Source: Bradyrhizobium sp. WSM471
GTDB taxonomy: Bacteria > Pseudomonadota > Alphaproteobacteria > Rhizobiales > Xanthobacteraceae
DNA: 64,000 nucleotides
Assembly (NCBI RefSeq): GCF_000244915.1
Contig: NZ_CM001442.1
Span: 7,182,012-7,246,011 of the forward strand
Direction of reading: 5' to 3'
Shown: piece by piece, positions 32,188 through 40,315 of the stretch
Position numbering within the stretch: the first letter of the stretch is position 1
Layout of the letters: every line of letters starts with the position of its first letter
Program-made: the position numbers and the translations under genes
The notes under the pieces: generated by a model
Seen by the model: the letters and a program-made list of their open reading frames with translations, nothing else
The model's database searches: none
What the model was told of the DNA's origin: nothing

Positions 32188-32255
32188 CGCGCGGCATCTG
32201 CCCGCAAGGTGGACCAAGGCACGGCCATGAGAACCGCACCGGCAGTCACCTACCG

Positions 32256-32537
32256 CTACTGTTGCACCTTCTTGTGACGCCGGCGAGGCGGCACCGGTTC
32301 GTTGAAGGCGAAATAGGGATTGAGATCGCAGGTCGCGGCAAGCCCCGATGCCGTGGCACGGCATTGCGGCAACGAAGTGAAGGTGCAGTCAAAGTAGTCA
32401 CCGCCCCCACCCCCCAAACCGCCGCCGGTGTAGCGGTGCATGCATACGGGATAGGCCGGATCGTACCGCTGCGCGCCGGCATCCGCTACGCCCAGCAGCG
32501 TGAAGATCGCAGTGAGGGTCAGGAACGGCTGGCGCAT
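32256..32537 (-). CDS. DUF3551 family small exported protein
   Basis: 93 residues with a signal peptide (RQPFLTLTAIFTLLGVADA). The mature part has YPVCMHRY, DYFDCTFTSLPQCRATASGL and AATCDLNPYFAF with four Cys, the DUF3551 pattern, plus a Gly-rich stretch and a basic C-terminus (PPRRRHKKVQQ). The family is expanded in Bradyrhizobium and its function is unknown. The 241-bp gap to htpG holds only a short piece of family A-like GC palindrome around 32722-32750. Confidence 0.85.
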   Translation of the reverse strand: MRQPFLTLTAIFTLLGVADAGAQRYDPAYPVCMHRYTGGGLGGGGGDYFDCTFTSLPQCRATASGLAATCDLNPYFAFNEPVPPRRRHKKVQQ

Positions 32538-32778
32538 GGAGAAATCCTCGAATCGGTAACTGCGGCGAAGTCGATGCCGACGGCTTGATATGACACAACA
32601 TCTCGGTGCACGCGACTGTTCCTAACGACAGATGACGGCAAGTTGAGGTGCGGCTCGTGTGACGCACATAACCGCTCGGCGCTGTTCGCGAGCATCGCGA
32701 CAGATTTCGTTTCTGACAACCTCCTCCCCCACAAGGGGGAAGGAGCGCGATGTGAGATGATTCGCCGTTTACGGGCTG

Positions 32779-34656
32779 CTATCCACCGAGCCCCTGCAAC
32801 ACCAGCCGGTTCAGGCGCGCAGCAAAAGCGGCGGGGTCTTCCGGCAGCTCGCCGTCCAGGATCTGCGCCTGTTCGAGCAGCAGCAGGCTGAGATCGTCAA
32901 CGGTCTTGGAGCCGGCCTGAGCCTTCGTGATCGCGGTCACCAGCGCATGGCGCAGGTTGATCTCGAGGATCGGCTTGGTGCGCATGCCACGGTTCTGCTG
33001 AGACAGGATGCGCTCGAGCTCGCGGCTTGGGCCCTGGCTGTCGGCGACGAGGCAGGACGCGGAGCTGGTAAGACGCGTCGAGGCCTTGACGTCGCTGACG
33101 CGCTCGCCCAGCGCGGCCTTGATCACCGCGATGGTGGCGGCCTCGTCGGCGGCCGGCTCGTCCTTTTTCGCCTCGTCGGTCTCGTCGACGCGCGGGATCA
33201 GGTCGAGATTGAGATCGCCCTGGCTCAGCGACTTCAGCGGCTTGCCGTCGAACTCCGAGGGCATCGAGGTCCAGAAGGCGTCGACGGGATCGGACAGCAG
33301 CAGAACTTCGATGCCGCGCGCAGTCGCCGCCTCGAGTCGGGGGTTCGACTTCAGCCGGTCGATGCTGTCGCCGACGAGATAATAGATCTCGGTCTGGTTC
33401 GGCTTGAAATCGGCGATGACGTCCTTGAGCGAGCGCTTCTCGCCCGAGGTCGTGGTGAAACGCGACAGCGCGAGCAGCTTTTCCCGGCGCTCGAAATCCT
33501 CGTAGATGCCTTCCTTCAGCACCGCGCCGAAGGCCTCCCAGATCTTCGCGAAGTTCTCCGGATCCTTCTCCGCAAGGCTTTCGAGCTCGGACAGCACGCG
33601 GGTCGCCACGGCCTTGCGGATCTGCGCGAGCTGCGGATTGTTCTGAAGCATCTCGCGGGAGATGTTGAGCGGGAGATCCTCGCTGTCGACGACGCCGCGG
33701 ATGAAGCGGAGGTAGCCCGGCAGCAGATCGGCATCGTCGGTGATGAACACGCGGCGGACGTAGAGCTTGACGCGCCCCTTGCGGTTCGGCTCGAACAGGT
33801 CGAACGGCTTGGTCGAGGGCGCGAACAGCAGCACGGCGTAGGAGTAACGCCCCTCCGCGCGATAATGCAGCGTCATCGCGGGATCGTCGAAGGCGGAGGC
33901 GATCTGCTGATAGGCCTTCTTGTAGTCGTCCGGCGTGAGCTCGGATTTCGAGCGCTGCCACAGCGCGCTTGCAGAATTGATCTGACGCGGCTCGCCCTCT
34001 TCCGGCACGAGCTCGATGGGGAAGAGGATGTTGTCGGAATAAGCGGCGACGATGCGCTCGATCTCGTAAGCTTCGAGATATTTCTTCGCATCGTCCTTGA
34101 GATGCAGGACGATCTCGGTGCCGCGCTGCACGCGGCCTGCATCCTCCTCGCTGGCACGCGCGATCTCGAAGCCCGAGCCGCCCGAGGACGTCCATGTCCA
34201 GACGTCGCTCTCGCCGGCGCGGCGGCTCACCACGACGATCTTGTCGGCGACCATGAAGGCGGAATAGAAGCCGACGCCGAATTGGCCGATCAGGCCGAGA
34301 CCATCCTTGGCCTCCTTGAGCTTCGACACGAAGGCCTTGGTGCCCGAGCGGGCAATGGTGCCGAGGTGGTCGATCAGCTCCTGCCGCTCCATGCCGATGC
34401 CGTTGTCGGCGATCGCAAGCGTTCCGGCCGTCTTGTTCGGAATGATCCGGATCTTGAGCGCGTCGCCGTCGCCCAGCAGCGCTGGATTCGCGATGGCCTC
34501 ATAGCGCAGCTTGTCGCAGGCGTCCGATGCGTTGGAGACGAGCTCGCGCAGGAAGATATCGGTCTCGGAATAGACCGAGTGCACCATCAGGTGCAGAAGC
34601 TCGGAAACCTCGGCCTGGAAGGGCTGCGTAAGCACAGCCGTGTCTGACGTCGTCAT
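32779..34656 (-). CDS. htpG: Molecular chaperone HtpG (Hsp90)
   Basis: 625 residues, as expected for bacterial Hsp90. N-terminal ATPase (GHKL) motifs: [20 protein letters not shown] (catalytic Glu in the helix start, NASDA), [20 protein letters not shown] and [20 protein letters not shown]. The middle domain follows ([37 protein letters not shown]) and then the dimer domain. It folds and remodels client proteins under heat and other stress. It has no visible CIRCE or clear sigma32 promoter in the 122-bp upstream gap. It is monocistronic. Confidence 0.97.
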   Translation of the reverse strand: MTTSDTAVLTQPFQAEVSELLHLMVHSVYSETDIFLRELVSNASDACDKLRYEAIANPALLGDGDALKIRIIPNKTAGTLAIADNGIGMERQELIDHLGTIARSGTKAFVSKLKEAKDGLGLIGQFGVGFYSAFMVADKIVVVSRRAGESDVWTWTSSGGSGFEIARASEEDAGRVQRGTEIVLHLKDDAKKYLEAYEIERIVAAYSDNILFPIELVPEEGEPRQINSASALWQRSKSELTPDDYKKAYQQIASAFDDPAMTLHYRAEGRYSYAVLLFAPSTKPFDLFEPNRKGRVKLYVRRVFITDDADLLPGYLRFIRGVVDSEDLPLNISREMLQNNPQLAQIRKAVATRVLSELESLAEKDPENFAKIWEAFGAVLKEGIYEDFERREKLLALSRFTTTSGEKRSLKDVIADFKPNQTEIYYLVGDSIDRLKSNPRLEAATARGIEVLLLSDPVDAFWTSMPSEFDGKPLKSLSQGDLNLDLIPRVDETDEAKKDEPAADEAATIAVIKAALGERVSDVKASTRLTSSASCLVADSQGPSRELERILSQQNRGMRTKPILEINLRHALVTAITKAQAGSKTVDDLSLLLLEQAQILDGELPEDPAAFAARLNRLVLQGLGG

Positions 34657-34778
34657 GCGTTTACCCGGTCAATCGAAGGGGAAGAAACCCGGGATATAAC
34701 GCGACGGGGCAGGGGATCAAGTGGACGTCAGCAATCGCCCTCCAGGCGGAAGGGCGACCTGTCCGTGGCACATGCCGA

Positions 34779-35192
34779 TCAAGTCACACAGCGGCCGGGC
34801 TGGAGCAGTTTTGCGACCTCGGTCAGGGAGCTGACCATCGGCTCGCAGGCGATCGTCGGCTTTTTGCGGCTCTGCTTCCGGTCCGGGAGCAGCACCGGCG
34901 GCTTGGCGTTACCGGTCTCGATCACCGCGGGGACCCGCAGCAGCACCGACGTGTCGGCCAGATCGTTCAGCCGCATTGACACGGTACGGGTCGGAACCTC
35001 AGCCTGCTTGATGTCGGCGAGCCGGTCGGTTTTGCTGGAGCGATTGACGTTATGGCCCGGCTTTTCGGCGACCGCCTGCCAGCGGTCGGCCAGATCATGG
35101 CCGGAGGCCAGCTGCACGGCGCCGACCTGGACGGCACCAAGCGTCGCGGCGATCGCGACGGCGCCTAGAAATACCTTTTGAAACTGTGACAT
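34779..35192 (-). CDS. Small exported protein, unknown function
   Basis: 137 residues from ATG at 35192; an in-frame Met further upstream is less likely because this one begins a good signal peptide (SQFQKVFLGAVAIAATLGAV). The mature part has no recognised domain: HDLADRWQAVAEKPGHNVNR, VSMRLNDLADTSVLLRVPAV and a C-terminal IACEPMVSSLTEVAKLLQPG with two Cys (ACEP and GRCVT) that could form a disulphide. This C-terminal CEPxxSxLTxVA-x5-GRC pattern is common in small Bradyrhizobium exported proteins. No function can be given. Confidence 0.65.
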   Translation of the reverse strand: MSQFQKVFLGAVAIAATLGAVQVGAVQLASGHDLADRWQAVAEKPGHNVNRSSKTDRLADIKQAEVPTRTVSMRLNDLADTSVLLRVPAVIETGNAKPPVLLPDRKQSRKKPTIACEPMVSSLTEVAKLLQPGRCVT

Positions 35193-35397
35193 GGCTGTCG
35201 GTCCCTCGCCCCATGGCGATCGCGGGAACAACGCGAGGAGAGGACCCAGAGTTCTCAGTCGTTAAGATCACTTAACCGTGTGCGAAAAGGGCACGGTCCC
35301 CGCGAAAAAAATTCGCAACCGCCTGGAACGACTTTTGCGGACGGGAGTCGTCTCAACAGCCGGCTATTCCCCCCTGCCCCATAAGCCGGCGACGTAG

Positions 35398-35434
35398 GGC
35401 GCGACTGTGGTGATGCCAGTCGCGCCTTACTTTT
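35398..35434 (+). terminator. Strong hairpin with T-rich tail, no plus-strand gene before it
   Basis: The arms GGCGCGACTG (35398-35407) and CAGTCGCGCC (35417-35426) pair perfectly over 10 bp with a 9-nt loop, and TTACTTTT follows on the plus strand. The minus-strand SnoaL-like gene stops at 35444, so it may serve as that gene's terminator although the T-rich side faces plus. A small plus-strand RNA ending here is an alternative (see findings). Otherwise the gap 35193-35443 holds nothing recognisable. Confidence 0.45.
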
Positions 35435-35443
35435 GTCTCGAGT

Positions 35444-36043
35444 TCAGTTCGCTTTCCCCGCGAGCCACTCCCGCCCCTCCCCGTAGAGCTTCTCGACCTC
35501 GGGCCCGGTGAGGCCCGGCATGTCGCGCTTGACCTTGTAGCCGATCAGCTCCTGCATGTAGGCGAGGTGGCGGTAGCCTTCGGGCAGCGCGGCAAGGGCT
35601 TTCTGGTCGAGCAGAAGTGTCGCGGCGGGATCGACCGGGTCGATCCGGTCCTTCTCGTAGATCGGCTGGCGGCGGACGAGGCCCCATTTTCCCTGCCGCT
35701 TCTCCAGGAAATCGTAGAAGCGCCCGGTGCAGACGACGTCGCAGGGCACGTCGTGCACAGGCGCGCGCTGCGAGATGGTCATCTTGGTCTGCGCGATGGC
35801 GCGGGTCCCCTCGAGGTCGATACTGGTGCCGCCGAGGAAATGCAGGATGCGCACGCCCTTGGCGAACCCCTCCTGGCTGACCCGCATGAAATCCCGCGCC
35901 GGCCCCTGAAACCAGGTGGCAGACATCCAGCCCTCTTCGTGCCAGACGGTGGCAAAGCGCTCCCAGTCGCCGGCATCCCGCCACACCGCCCAGTTCTCGA
36001 CGAGGTCGCGGATAGCGAGGCGGTCGAGGAGTTGCTGGTCCAT
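35444..36043 (-). CDS. SnoaL-like (NTF2 fold) polyketide-cyclase-type protein
   Basis: 199 residues from ATG at 36043. The start DQQLLDRLAIRDLVENWAVW, then RDAGDWERFATVWHEEGWMS, is the helix-1/2 signature of SnoaL-like/NTF2 fold proteins. HFLGGTSIDLEGTRAIAQTK and GRFYDFLEKRQGKWGLVRRQ are the beta-sheet. These cone-shaped proteins bind hydrophobic ligands and may act as cyclases, hydrolases or bare carriers. It is longer than the typical 130-residue domain by an extra C-terminal part (GYRHLAYMQELIGYKVKRDM). No pathway genes adjoin it. Confidence 0.8.
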   Translation of the reverse strand: MDQQLLDRLAIRDLVENWAVWRDAGDWERFATVWHEEGWMSATWFQGPARDFMRVSQEGFAKGVRILHFLGGTSIDLEGTRAIAQTKMTISQRAPVHDVPCDVVCTGRFYDFLEKRQGKWGLVRRQPIYEKDRIDPVDPAATLLLDQKALAALPEGYRHLAYMQELIGYKVKRDMPGLTGPEVEKLYGEGREWLAGKAN

Positions 36044-36206
36044 GAATGCGTCTCCGATGGCACCGCGGCTGCAACGCAGCCGCTGCACGAGGTATGAGCG
36101 GCGAATTCGATGGCCGTCAAGCGCGGCAACCGGATCAACGAAAATCCGGCGCACCTTGCGGCACGCCGGATCGGATTTCGTCAAATGCCGGGCGCAGGCG
36201 CTTCCC

Positions 36207-37013
36207 TTACGCCGCCGGCACCTTCGGTGCGCGGTTGCGGGAGTTGCGTTGGAAGAACAGCGCCTGGCTCGCCACCGCCGACACCATCGCCGGCTGGAAC
36301 GGCTTCGAGATCAGGAAGGCCGGCTCGGGGCGCTCGCCGGTGAGGAAGCGTTCCGGGTACGCGGTGATGAACACCACCGGCACCTCAAAGGTGCGGAGCA
36401 ACTCGTTGACGGCGTCGAGGCCCGACGAGCCATCGGCGAGCTGGATGTCGGCGAGGATCAGGCCGGGCCGCTTGTTCTTGGCCAAGGCGACCGCATCGGC
36501 GTGGGTGCGGGCGACGCCGACGACATTGTGGCCGAGGTTCTTCACCAGGCTCTCGAGATCCATGGCGATGAAGGTCTCATCTTCGATGATCAGCACGTCG
36601 GTGGCGATCTCGGCGGCCATCTCACGCCCTGCGGCATCCGCGAGCCGGCGCGTCTCGCCGACGTCGGTGCCGAGAATGTAGCCGACCTCTTCCTCCGAAA
36701 AGCCCTCGAGCGAGAGCAGCAGGAAGGCTTGCCGCGGCAACGGCGTGATGTTGGACAGCCGTCGCTCCGGCGGCATCGGCAGGTTCGTCACCTCCGAATC
36801 GTCGTTGACGGAAACGGAATTCCAGATCTGGGTGAACAGCCGGAACAGGCCGGCGCGCGGCCCGTGGCTCTCGTCGAGCACCGACGGATCTCCCAGCATG
36901 GCTTCCAACATGGCTGCGACATAGGCGTCACCGGAGGACTGGCTGCCCGTCAGGGCGCGTGCGTACCGGCGCAATAACGGCAAGTGTTCAGCAACAAGCT
37001 GTGAACGGGACAT
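36207..37013 (-). CDS. phyR: General stress response regulator PhyR
   Basis: 268 residues. The N-terminal part (about 1-125) is a sigma-factor mimic: RSQLVAEHLPLLRRYARALT resembles sigma region 2, and PLPRQAFLLLSLEGFSEEEV with GYILGTDVGETRRLADAA resembles region 4. The C-terminal receiver starts at ATDVLIIEDETFIAMDLESL; the phospho-acceptor is D189 in GLILADIQLADGSSG and K237 lies in FLISKPF. Phosphorylated PhyR binds NepR and frees EcfG. ATG at 37013 follows TGGAGTGGGG; a GTG two codons earlier is possible. It diverges from nepR-ecfG across an EcfG-type double promoter. A PhyK kinase is not in the window. Confidence 0.96.
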   Translation of the reverse strand: MSRSQLVAEHLPLLRRYARALTGSQSSGDAYVAAMLEAMLGDPSVLDESHGPRAGLFRLFTQIWNSVSVNDDSEVTNLPMPPERRLSNITPLPRQAFLLLSLEGFSEEEVGYILGTDVGETRRLADAAGREMAAEIATDVLIIEDETFIAMDLESLVKNLGHNVVGVARTHADAVALAKNKRPGLILADIQLADGSSGLDAVNELLRTFEVPVVFITAYPERFLTGERPEPAFLISKPFQPAMVSAVASQALFFQRNSRNRAPKVPAA

Positions 37014-37092
37014 CCCCACTCCATATCATTTTCGGGCCGACCTTGACGTGCAGGCGTTAGGCGGGGGGCCCGGGTTCCCCTGCTGGGCTGAT

Positions 37093-37117
37093 TACGCCTC
37101 AGACCAAGAAAAGTTCC
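37093..37117 (-). promoter_or_regulatory. EcfG-type promoter of phyR
   Basis: On the minus strand GGAAC (37117-37113) is followed by 16 bp and CGTA (37096-37093). The alphaproteobacterial EcfG consensus is GGAAC-N16/17-CGTT, so one base deviates. It is 76 bp from the phyR start. Confidence 0.65.
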
Positions 37118-37127
37118 GCATCGGGGC

Positions 37128-37152
37128 GGAACTTTTTCTCGCAGCTCGCATT
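37128..37152 (+). promoter_or_regulatory. EcfG-type promoter of nepR-ecfG
   Basis: On the plus strand GGAAC (37128-37132), 16 bp, CATT (37149-37152), one base from consensus GGAAC-N16/17-CGTT. Together with the opposite promoter at 37093-37117 the two -35 boxes form the palindrome GTTCCGC-N6-GCGGAAC, flanked by A4 and T5. Confidence 0.65.
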
Positions 37153-37234
37153 GAGCCTATCCAGGGAACGGCTCCCGGTTGAGAGAACTTCTCGATTTTA
37201 CAGTTACTTAACTCGGGGAAACGTGGAACAGGTC

Positions 37235-37465
37235 ATGAAAGATCTCAAGTCTCAAGCCAGCAAAAGCACGACCCCCGGAAAGGGAGGGCTCACTCCGGAG
37301 ATCCAGTCCCGGATCGGGCACCAGCTGCGCGCCATGTATGACGATGTGGTGCGGCAGGGGGTTCCGGACCGGTTCGCGGAACTGATCAAGAAACTTGATG
37401 CGCCGGGAGCGGTACCCCAAGTGGAAAATGGTGGCGGCTCTAACGACAACAATGGGAGGGATTGA
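37235..37465 (+). CDS. nepR: Anti-sigma factor NepR
   Basis: 76 residues, the usual size. The two-helix core is GLTPEIQSRIGHQLRAMYDD and VVRQGVPDRFAELIKKLDAP, matching the conserved I-G-x-x-L-R-x-x-Y-D-D-V-V-x-x-x-I/V-P-x-R-F motif. NepR binds EcfG to keep it inactive and is captured by PhyR-P. GGAACAGGTC precedes the ATG. The stop overlaps the ecfG start (TGATG), so nepR and ecfG are coupled, fixing their ratio. Confidence 0.95.
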   Translation: MKDLKSQASKSTTPGKGGLTPEIQSRIGHQLRAMYDDVVRQGVPDRFAELIKKLDAPGAVPQVENGGGSNDNNGRD

Positions 37466-38013
37466 TGCCTCTCACGGACTCCCTGCGTAACGACATCCTG
37501 GCGGCCGTGCCCAGTCTGCGCGCGTTCGCCATCTCGCTCAGCGGCAATGCCGATCGCGCCGACGATCTGGTCCAGGAGACGCTGTTGCGCGCGCTCGCCA
37601 ACATCGACTCGTTCCAGCCCGGCTCCAATCTGCCTGCATGGCTGTTCACGATCCTGCGCAACCTGTTCCGCTCCGATTATCGCAAGCGGCGGCGGGAAGT
37701 CGAGGATGCCGAAGGCAACTATGCCAAGACGCTGAAGACGCAGCCCTCGCAGAACGCCCATCTCGAGTTCGAGGAATTCCGCACGGCGCTCGACAAGCTT
37801 CCGCAGGACCAGCGTGAAGCGCTGATCCTCGTCGGCGCCTCCGGCTTCTCCTATGAGGATGCGGCTTCGATCTGCGGCTGCGCAGTCGGCACGATCAAGA
37901 GCCGCGTCAACCGCGCGCGCTCCAAGCTCGCGGCGCTGCTCTATGTCGACGGCGCGGAGGATTTCGGGCCCGACGAGACCATTCGCGCCGTGATCGGCGG
38001 CAGCGGCGGCTGA
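37465..38013 (+). CDS. ecfG: ECF sigma factor EcfG
   Basis: 182 residues. Region 2: AVPSLRAFAISLSGNADRAD, DLVQETLLRALANIDSFQPG, and LPAWLFTILRNLFRSDYRKR; region 4: ALDKLPQDQREALILVGASG, SYEDAASICGCAVGTIKSRV and NRARSKLAALL. This is the ECF15 group. It directs RNA polymerase to GGAAC...CGTT promoters of the general stress response. The ATG at 37465 follows GGGAGGG, with one shared base with the nepR stop. Confidence 0.96.
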   Translation: MPLTDSLRNDILAAVPSLRAFAISLSGNADRADDLVQETLLRALANIDSFQPGSNLPAWLFTILRNLFRSDYRKRRREVEDAEGNYAKTLKTQPSQNAHLEFEEFRTALDKLPQDQREALILVGASGFSYEDAASICGCAVGTIKSRVNRARSKLAALLYVDGAEDFGPDETIRAVIGGSGG

Positions 38014-38042
38014 AGCCGGCGTCAATCGGACTGAGACCGCAA

Positions 38043-38070
38043 GAAGGCGGCCGCTTCCGCGGCCGTCTTC
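38043..38070 (+). terminator. Hairpin after ecfG
   Basis: GAAGGCGGCCGC-TTCC-GCGGCCGTCTTC, a 12-bp stem with one mismatch, 30 bp after the ecfG stop and before the convergent nitroreductase gene. No T-run follows. Confidence 0.6.
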
Positions 38071-38100
38071 ACACGTCTGACGTGATCACGTCGCGCGTGA

Positions 38101-38799
38101 TCACTCGTCCACGAAGGTCACGGTCTCGGCCACGCTCGCACGCGAAGTGCGGTAGCTGTTGACCTTGTGGGCGTTGTCGGCATAGCCGAACGAGATGCCG
38201 CACACGATGCGGCGGTCAGCAGACACGTTGAAATGGCGGCGGATCAGGCCGGAGTGGCGCGCGAGCGCCGCCTGCGGAATCGTGCCGAGCCCGAGCGCCT
38301 GGGCGGCCAGCATGAAGTTCGAGACATAGGCGCCGCAATCGATCGCACCGTAAATGCCGAGCGGCTCATCGGTGTGGATGATGGCCACATGCGGCGCACC
38401 GAAGAAATTGTAGTTTTCCAGCGCCTGCTTCGCGTAAGCCGCCTTGTCTCCGCGCACGATGCCGAGCGTGTTGTAGAGCTGAAAACCGCTCTCGCGGCGG
38501 CGTTCGAGGTACGCGCCGAGATATTCGCGCGGCGGCGGGAAATCATAGTCGTCCCCGAGACCGCCCGAAGCCTCCTTGTAGATCAGCTTGCGGAAGCGCT
38601 CCTTGGCCTCGCCGCTGGCGATGACGACTTGCCAGGGCTGGCTGTTGCACCAGGACGCCGTGCGTTGCGCGGTGGTCAGCAAATGTTCGATCGTCGCGCG
38701 ATCGACCTCCTTGGCCAGGAAGGCACGGACCGAGTAGCGCTCGTTAAGCAGCTCTTCGAGTACGCCGATGCGGTTATTCTGATTGACTGCAGCGTCCAT
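38101..38799 (-). CDS. Nitroreductase family flavoprotein
   Basis: 232 residues. The N-terminal FMN-binding signature is NERYSVRAFLAKEVDRATIE (R-Y-S-x-R), followed by LLTTAQRTASWCNSQPWQVV (S-x-C-N-x-Q-P-W), central FFGAPHVAIIHTDEPLGIYG, dimer helix DCGAYVSNFMLAAQALGLGT, and the end IVCGISFGYADNAHKVNSYR with the R loop. The family reduces nitro groups, quinones or enones with NAD(P)H. It stands between the stress locus and the catabolic island with a family D repeat beyond its start, so it need not belong to either. Confidence 0.9.
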   Translation of the reverse strand: MDAAVNQNNRIGVLEELLNERYSVRAFLAKEVDRATIEHLLTTAQRTASWCNSQPWQVVIASGEAKERFRKLIYKEASGGLGDDYDFPPPREYLGAYLERRRESGFQLYNTLGIVRGDKAAYAKQALENYNFFGAPHVAIIHTDEPLGIYGAIDCGAYVSNFMLAAQALGLGTIPQAALARHSGLIRRHFNVSADRRIVCGISFGYADNAHKVNSYRTSRASVAETVTFVDE

Positions 38800-38815
38800 T
38801 GCTTAAGCTCGCTTT

Positions 38816-38930
38816 CGTGCCCCGGACGCGACGCAGCACGAAGTGATGCGGCGCTGAGGCGGGGCCCATTGTGGCCTGTCTATTATGGCTCCTGGGTCCC
38901 GGCTCGCGCTTCGCGCGTCCGGGACACGAG
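38816..38930. repeat. Intergenic palindromic repeat, family D (CGTGCCCCGGAC...GTCCGGGACACG)
   Basis: The outer arms CGTGCCCCGGACGC and GCGTCCGGGACACG, with inner GGCGGGGCCCAT and ATGG...GGGTCCCGGCTC arms. A near-identical relative lies at 63702-63840. Confidence 0.75.
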
Positions 38931-38933
38931 ATA

Positions 38934-40178
38934 TCATCGTCCCTTGGTCGGGATCTTGTTATACGGCACGTCCTTGTCCACGCGGATGTCGCCCGGCAAT
39001 CCCAGCACGCGCTCGGCGATGATGTTGCGCAAGATCTCGTCGGTGCCGCCCGCGATGCGCATCGAGGGCGAGGACAGCAGCATCTGCTGGAACTGGCCCT
39101 GCACGGTCTGCTCGTCCGTGCCGGTGAGAACGCCGGCCGCGCCCTGGAGGTCCATGGCGTAGGTTGCGATGTCCTGCAGCATCATGCCGGAGACGAGCTT
39201 GCCGATCGAATTCTCCGGCCCCGGCCGCTCGCCCTTGGACAGCGCCGAGATCGCGCGGTAGCTGGTGTATTTCAGCCCGCTCGACTTCACCGCCCAGCTC
39301 GCGAGTTTTGAGCGCACGGCGGGATCGTCGATGGCGAGGCCATCCTCCAGCATCAGATTGGAGCAGAACTCGAACATCTCGGGGACGCCGGTCGCAAGTC
39401 GCGAGCCGATCGACATCCGCTCGTTCATCAACGTGGTCAGCGACACGCTCCAGCCCTCGCCGATGGCGCCGAGGCGCTGGCTGTCCGGAATGACGACGTC
39501 GGTGAAATAGACCTCGTTGAACTCCTGCATGCCGTTGGCCTGCTTGATCGGGCGCACCTCGACGCCGGGGCTCTTCATGTCCAGGAAGAACATGGTGAGC
39601 CCCTTGTGCTTGGGCACATTGGGATCGGTGCGCGCGATCAAAAGTCCGTAGTCGGAATAGTGCGCACCGGAGGTCCAGATCTTCTGACCGTTGACGACCC
39701 AATTGTCGCCCTTCTTCTCCGCGCGTGTGCGCAAGCCCGCGACGTCGGAGCCCGCCGACGGCTCGGAGAACAGCTGGCACCAGATCTCCTCGCCCGCGGC
39801 CAGCCTCGGCAAATGGCGCCGCTTGGCGTCCTCGCTGCCAAAAGCCATCACGGTTGGCCCGCACATGCCCTCGCCGATCTGGAACGGCTGCGTCAGCTTG
39901 CCATAGACGCCTTCCTCCTGCTGCCAGATCACCCGCTCGATCGGCGTCGCACCCCGACCGCCATATTCCTTGGGCCAATGCAGGCAGGCCCAATTGCCTT
40001 CGGCCTTCTTCTTCTGCCAGGCCTTGCCGACATCGACGATGTCGTGGTTGGCCAAGCGGATGCGACCGAGCGAGGATTTTGACAGCTCGGCCAAAAATTC
40101 CTTCGGCGCGTTGGCCTCGACCCATTTGCGCGCGGTCTCGCGGAATGCGGCTTCCTGCGGGGTGTCGTCGAAATTCAT
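38934..40178 (-). CDS. Acyl-CoA dehydrogenase (paralogue 1)
   Basis: 414 residues, FadE17/26-like large subunit: start FDDTPQEAAFRETARKWVEA, FAD site IWCQLFSEPSAGSDVAGLRT, NWVVNGQKIWTSGAHYSDYG, substrate helix LAGEG-like IGEGWSVSLTTLMNERMSIG, and the end MRIAGGTDEILRNIIAERVL, then LGLPGDIRVDKDVPYNKIPT. It oxidises an acyl-CoA to the 2,3-enoyl-CoA. The residue before GGT is Ala, whereas the paralogue at 40316 has Glu. The two are closely similar along their length and arose by duplication; their spacer holds a family E palindrome. Confidence 0.93.
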   Translation of the reverse strand: MNFDDTPQEAAFRETARKWVEANAPKEFLAELSKSSLGRIRLANHDIVDVGKAWQKKKAEGNWACLHWPKEYGGRGATPIERVIWQQEEGVYGKLTQPFQIGEGMCGPTVMAFGSEDAKRRHLPRLAAGEEIWCQLFSEPSAGSDVAGLRTRAEKKGDNWVVNGQKIWTSGAHYSDYGLLIARTDPNVPKHKGLTMFFLDMKSPGVEVRPIKQANGMQEFNEVYFTDVVIPDSQRLGAIGEGWSVSLTTLMNERMSIGSRLATGVPEMFEFCSNLMLEDGLAIDDPAVRSKLASWAVKSSGLKYTSYRAISALSKGERPGPENSIGKLVSGMMLQDIATYAMDLQGAAGVLTGTDEQTVQGQFQQMLLSSPSMRIAGGTDEILRNIIAERVLGLPGDIRVDKDVPYNKIPTKGR

Positions 40179-40210
40179 GGCGAACCTCTTCGTTCTTGCT
40201 CTGTCTTAGT

Positions 40211-40311
40211 CCCTCATGGTGAGGAGGCGCGCAGCGCCGTCTCGAACCACGAGGCCCCAATCGGGCCTGCATCCTTCGAGACGCCGCGTTCCGCGGCTCC
40301 TCAGGATGAGG
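40211..40311. repeat. Intergenic palindromic repeat, family E (CCCTCATGGTGAGG...CCTCAGGATGAGG)
   Basis: Arms CCCTCATGGTGAGGAGGCGC and CGCGGCTCCTCAGGATGAGG with inner GTCTCGAACCACGAGG and CATCCTTCGAGACG pairs, a common Bradyrhizobium spacer element, here between the two paralogous dehydrogenase genes. Confidence 0.7.
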
Positions 40312-40315
40312 ATCA

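Noticed and set aside
32947..34647. Very long plus-strand frame opposite htpG (about 566 codons)
   Set aside because: It is the mirror frame of a GC-rich gene; the translation is low complexity and matches no family, while the opposite strand is unmistakable Hsp90.
35320..35350. GGAAC near 35329 as another EcfG promoter
   Set aside because: The bases 16-18 nt downstream are AGTC, GTCG or TCGT and not CGTT, and no plus-strand gene follows.
37109..37137. AAAAGTTCCGC...GCGGAACTTTTT could be an intrinsic terminator
   Set aside because: It lies between divergent starts, not after a gene, and both arms match -35 boxes of EcfG promoters; promoter function is more likely.
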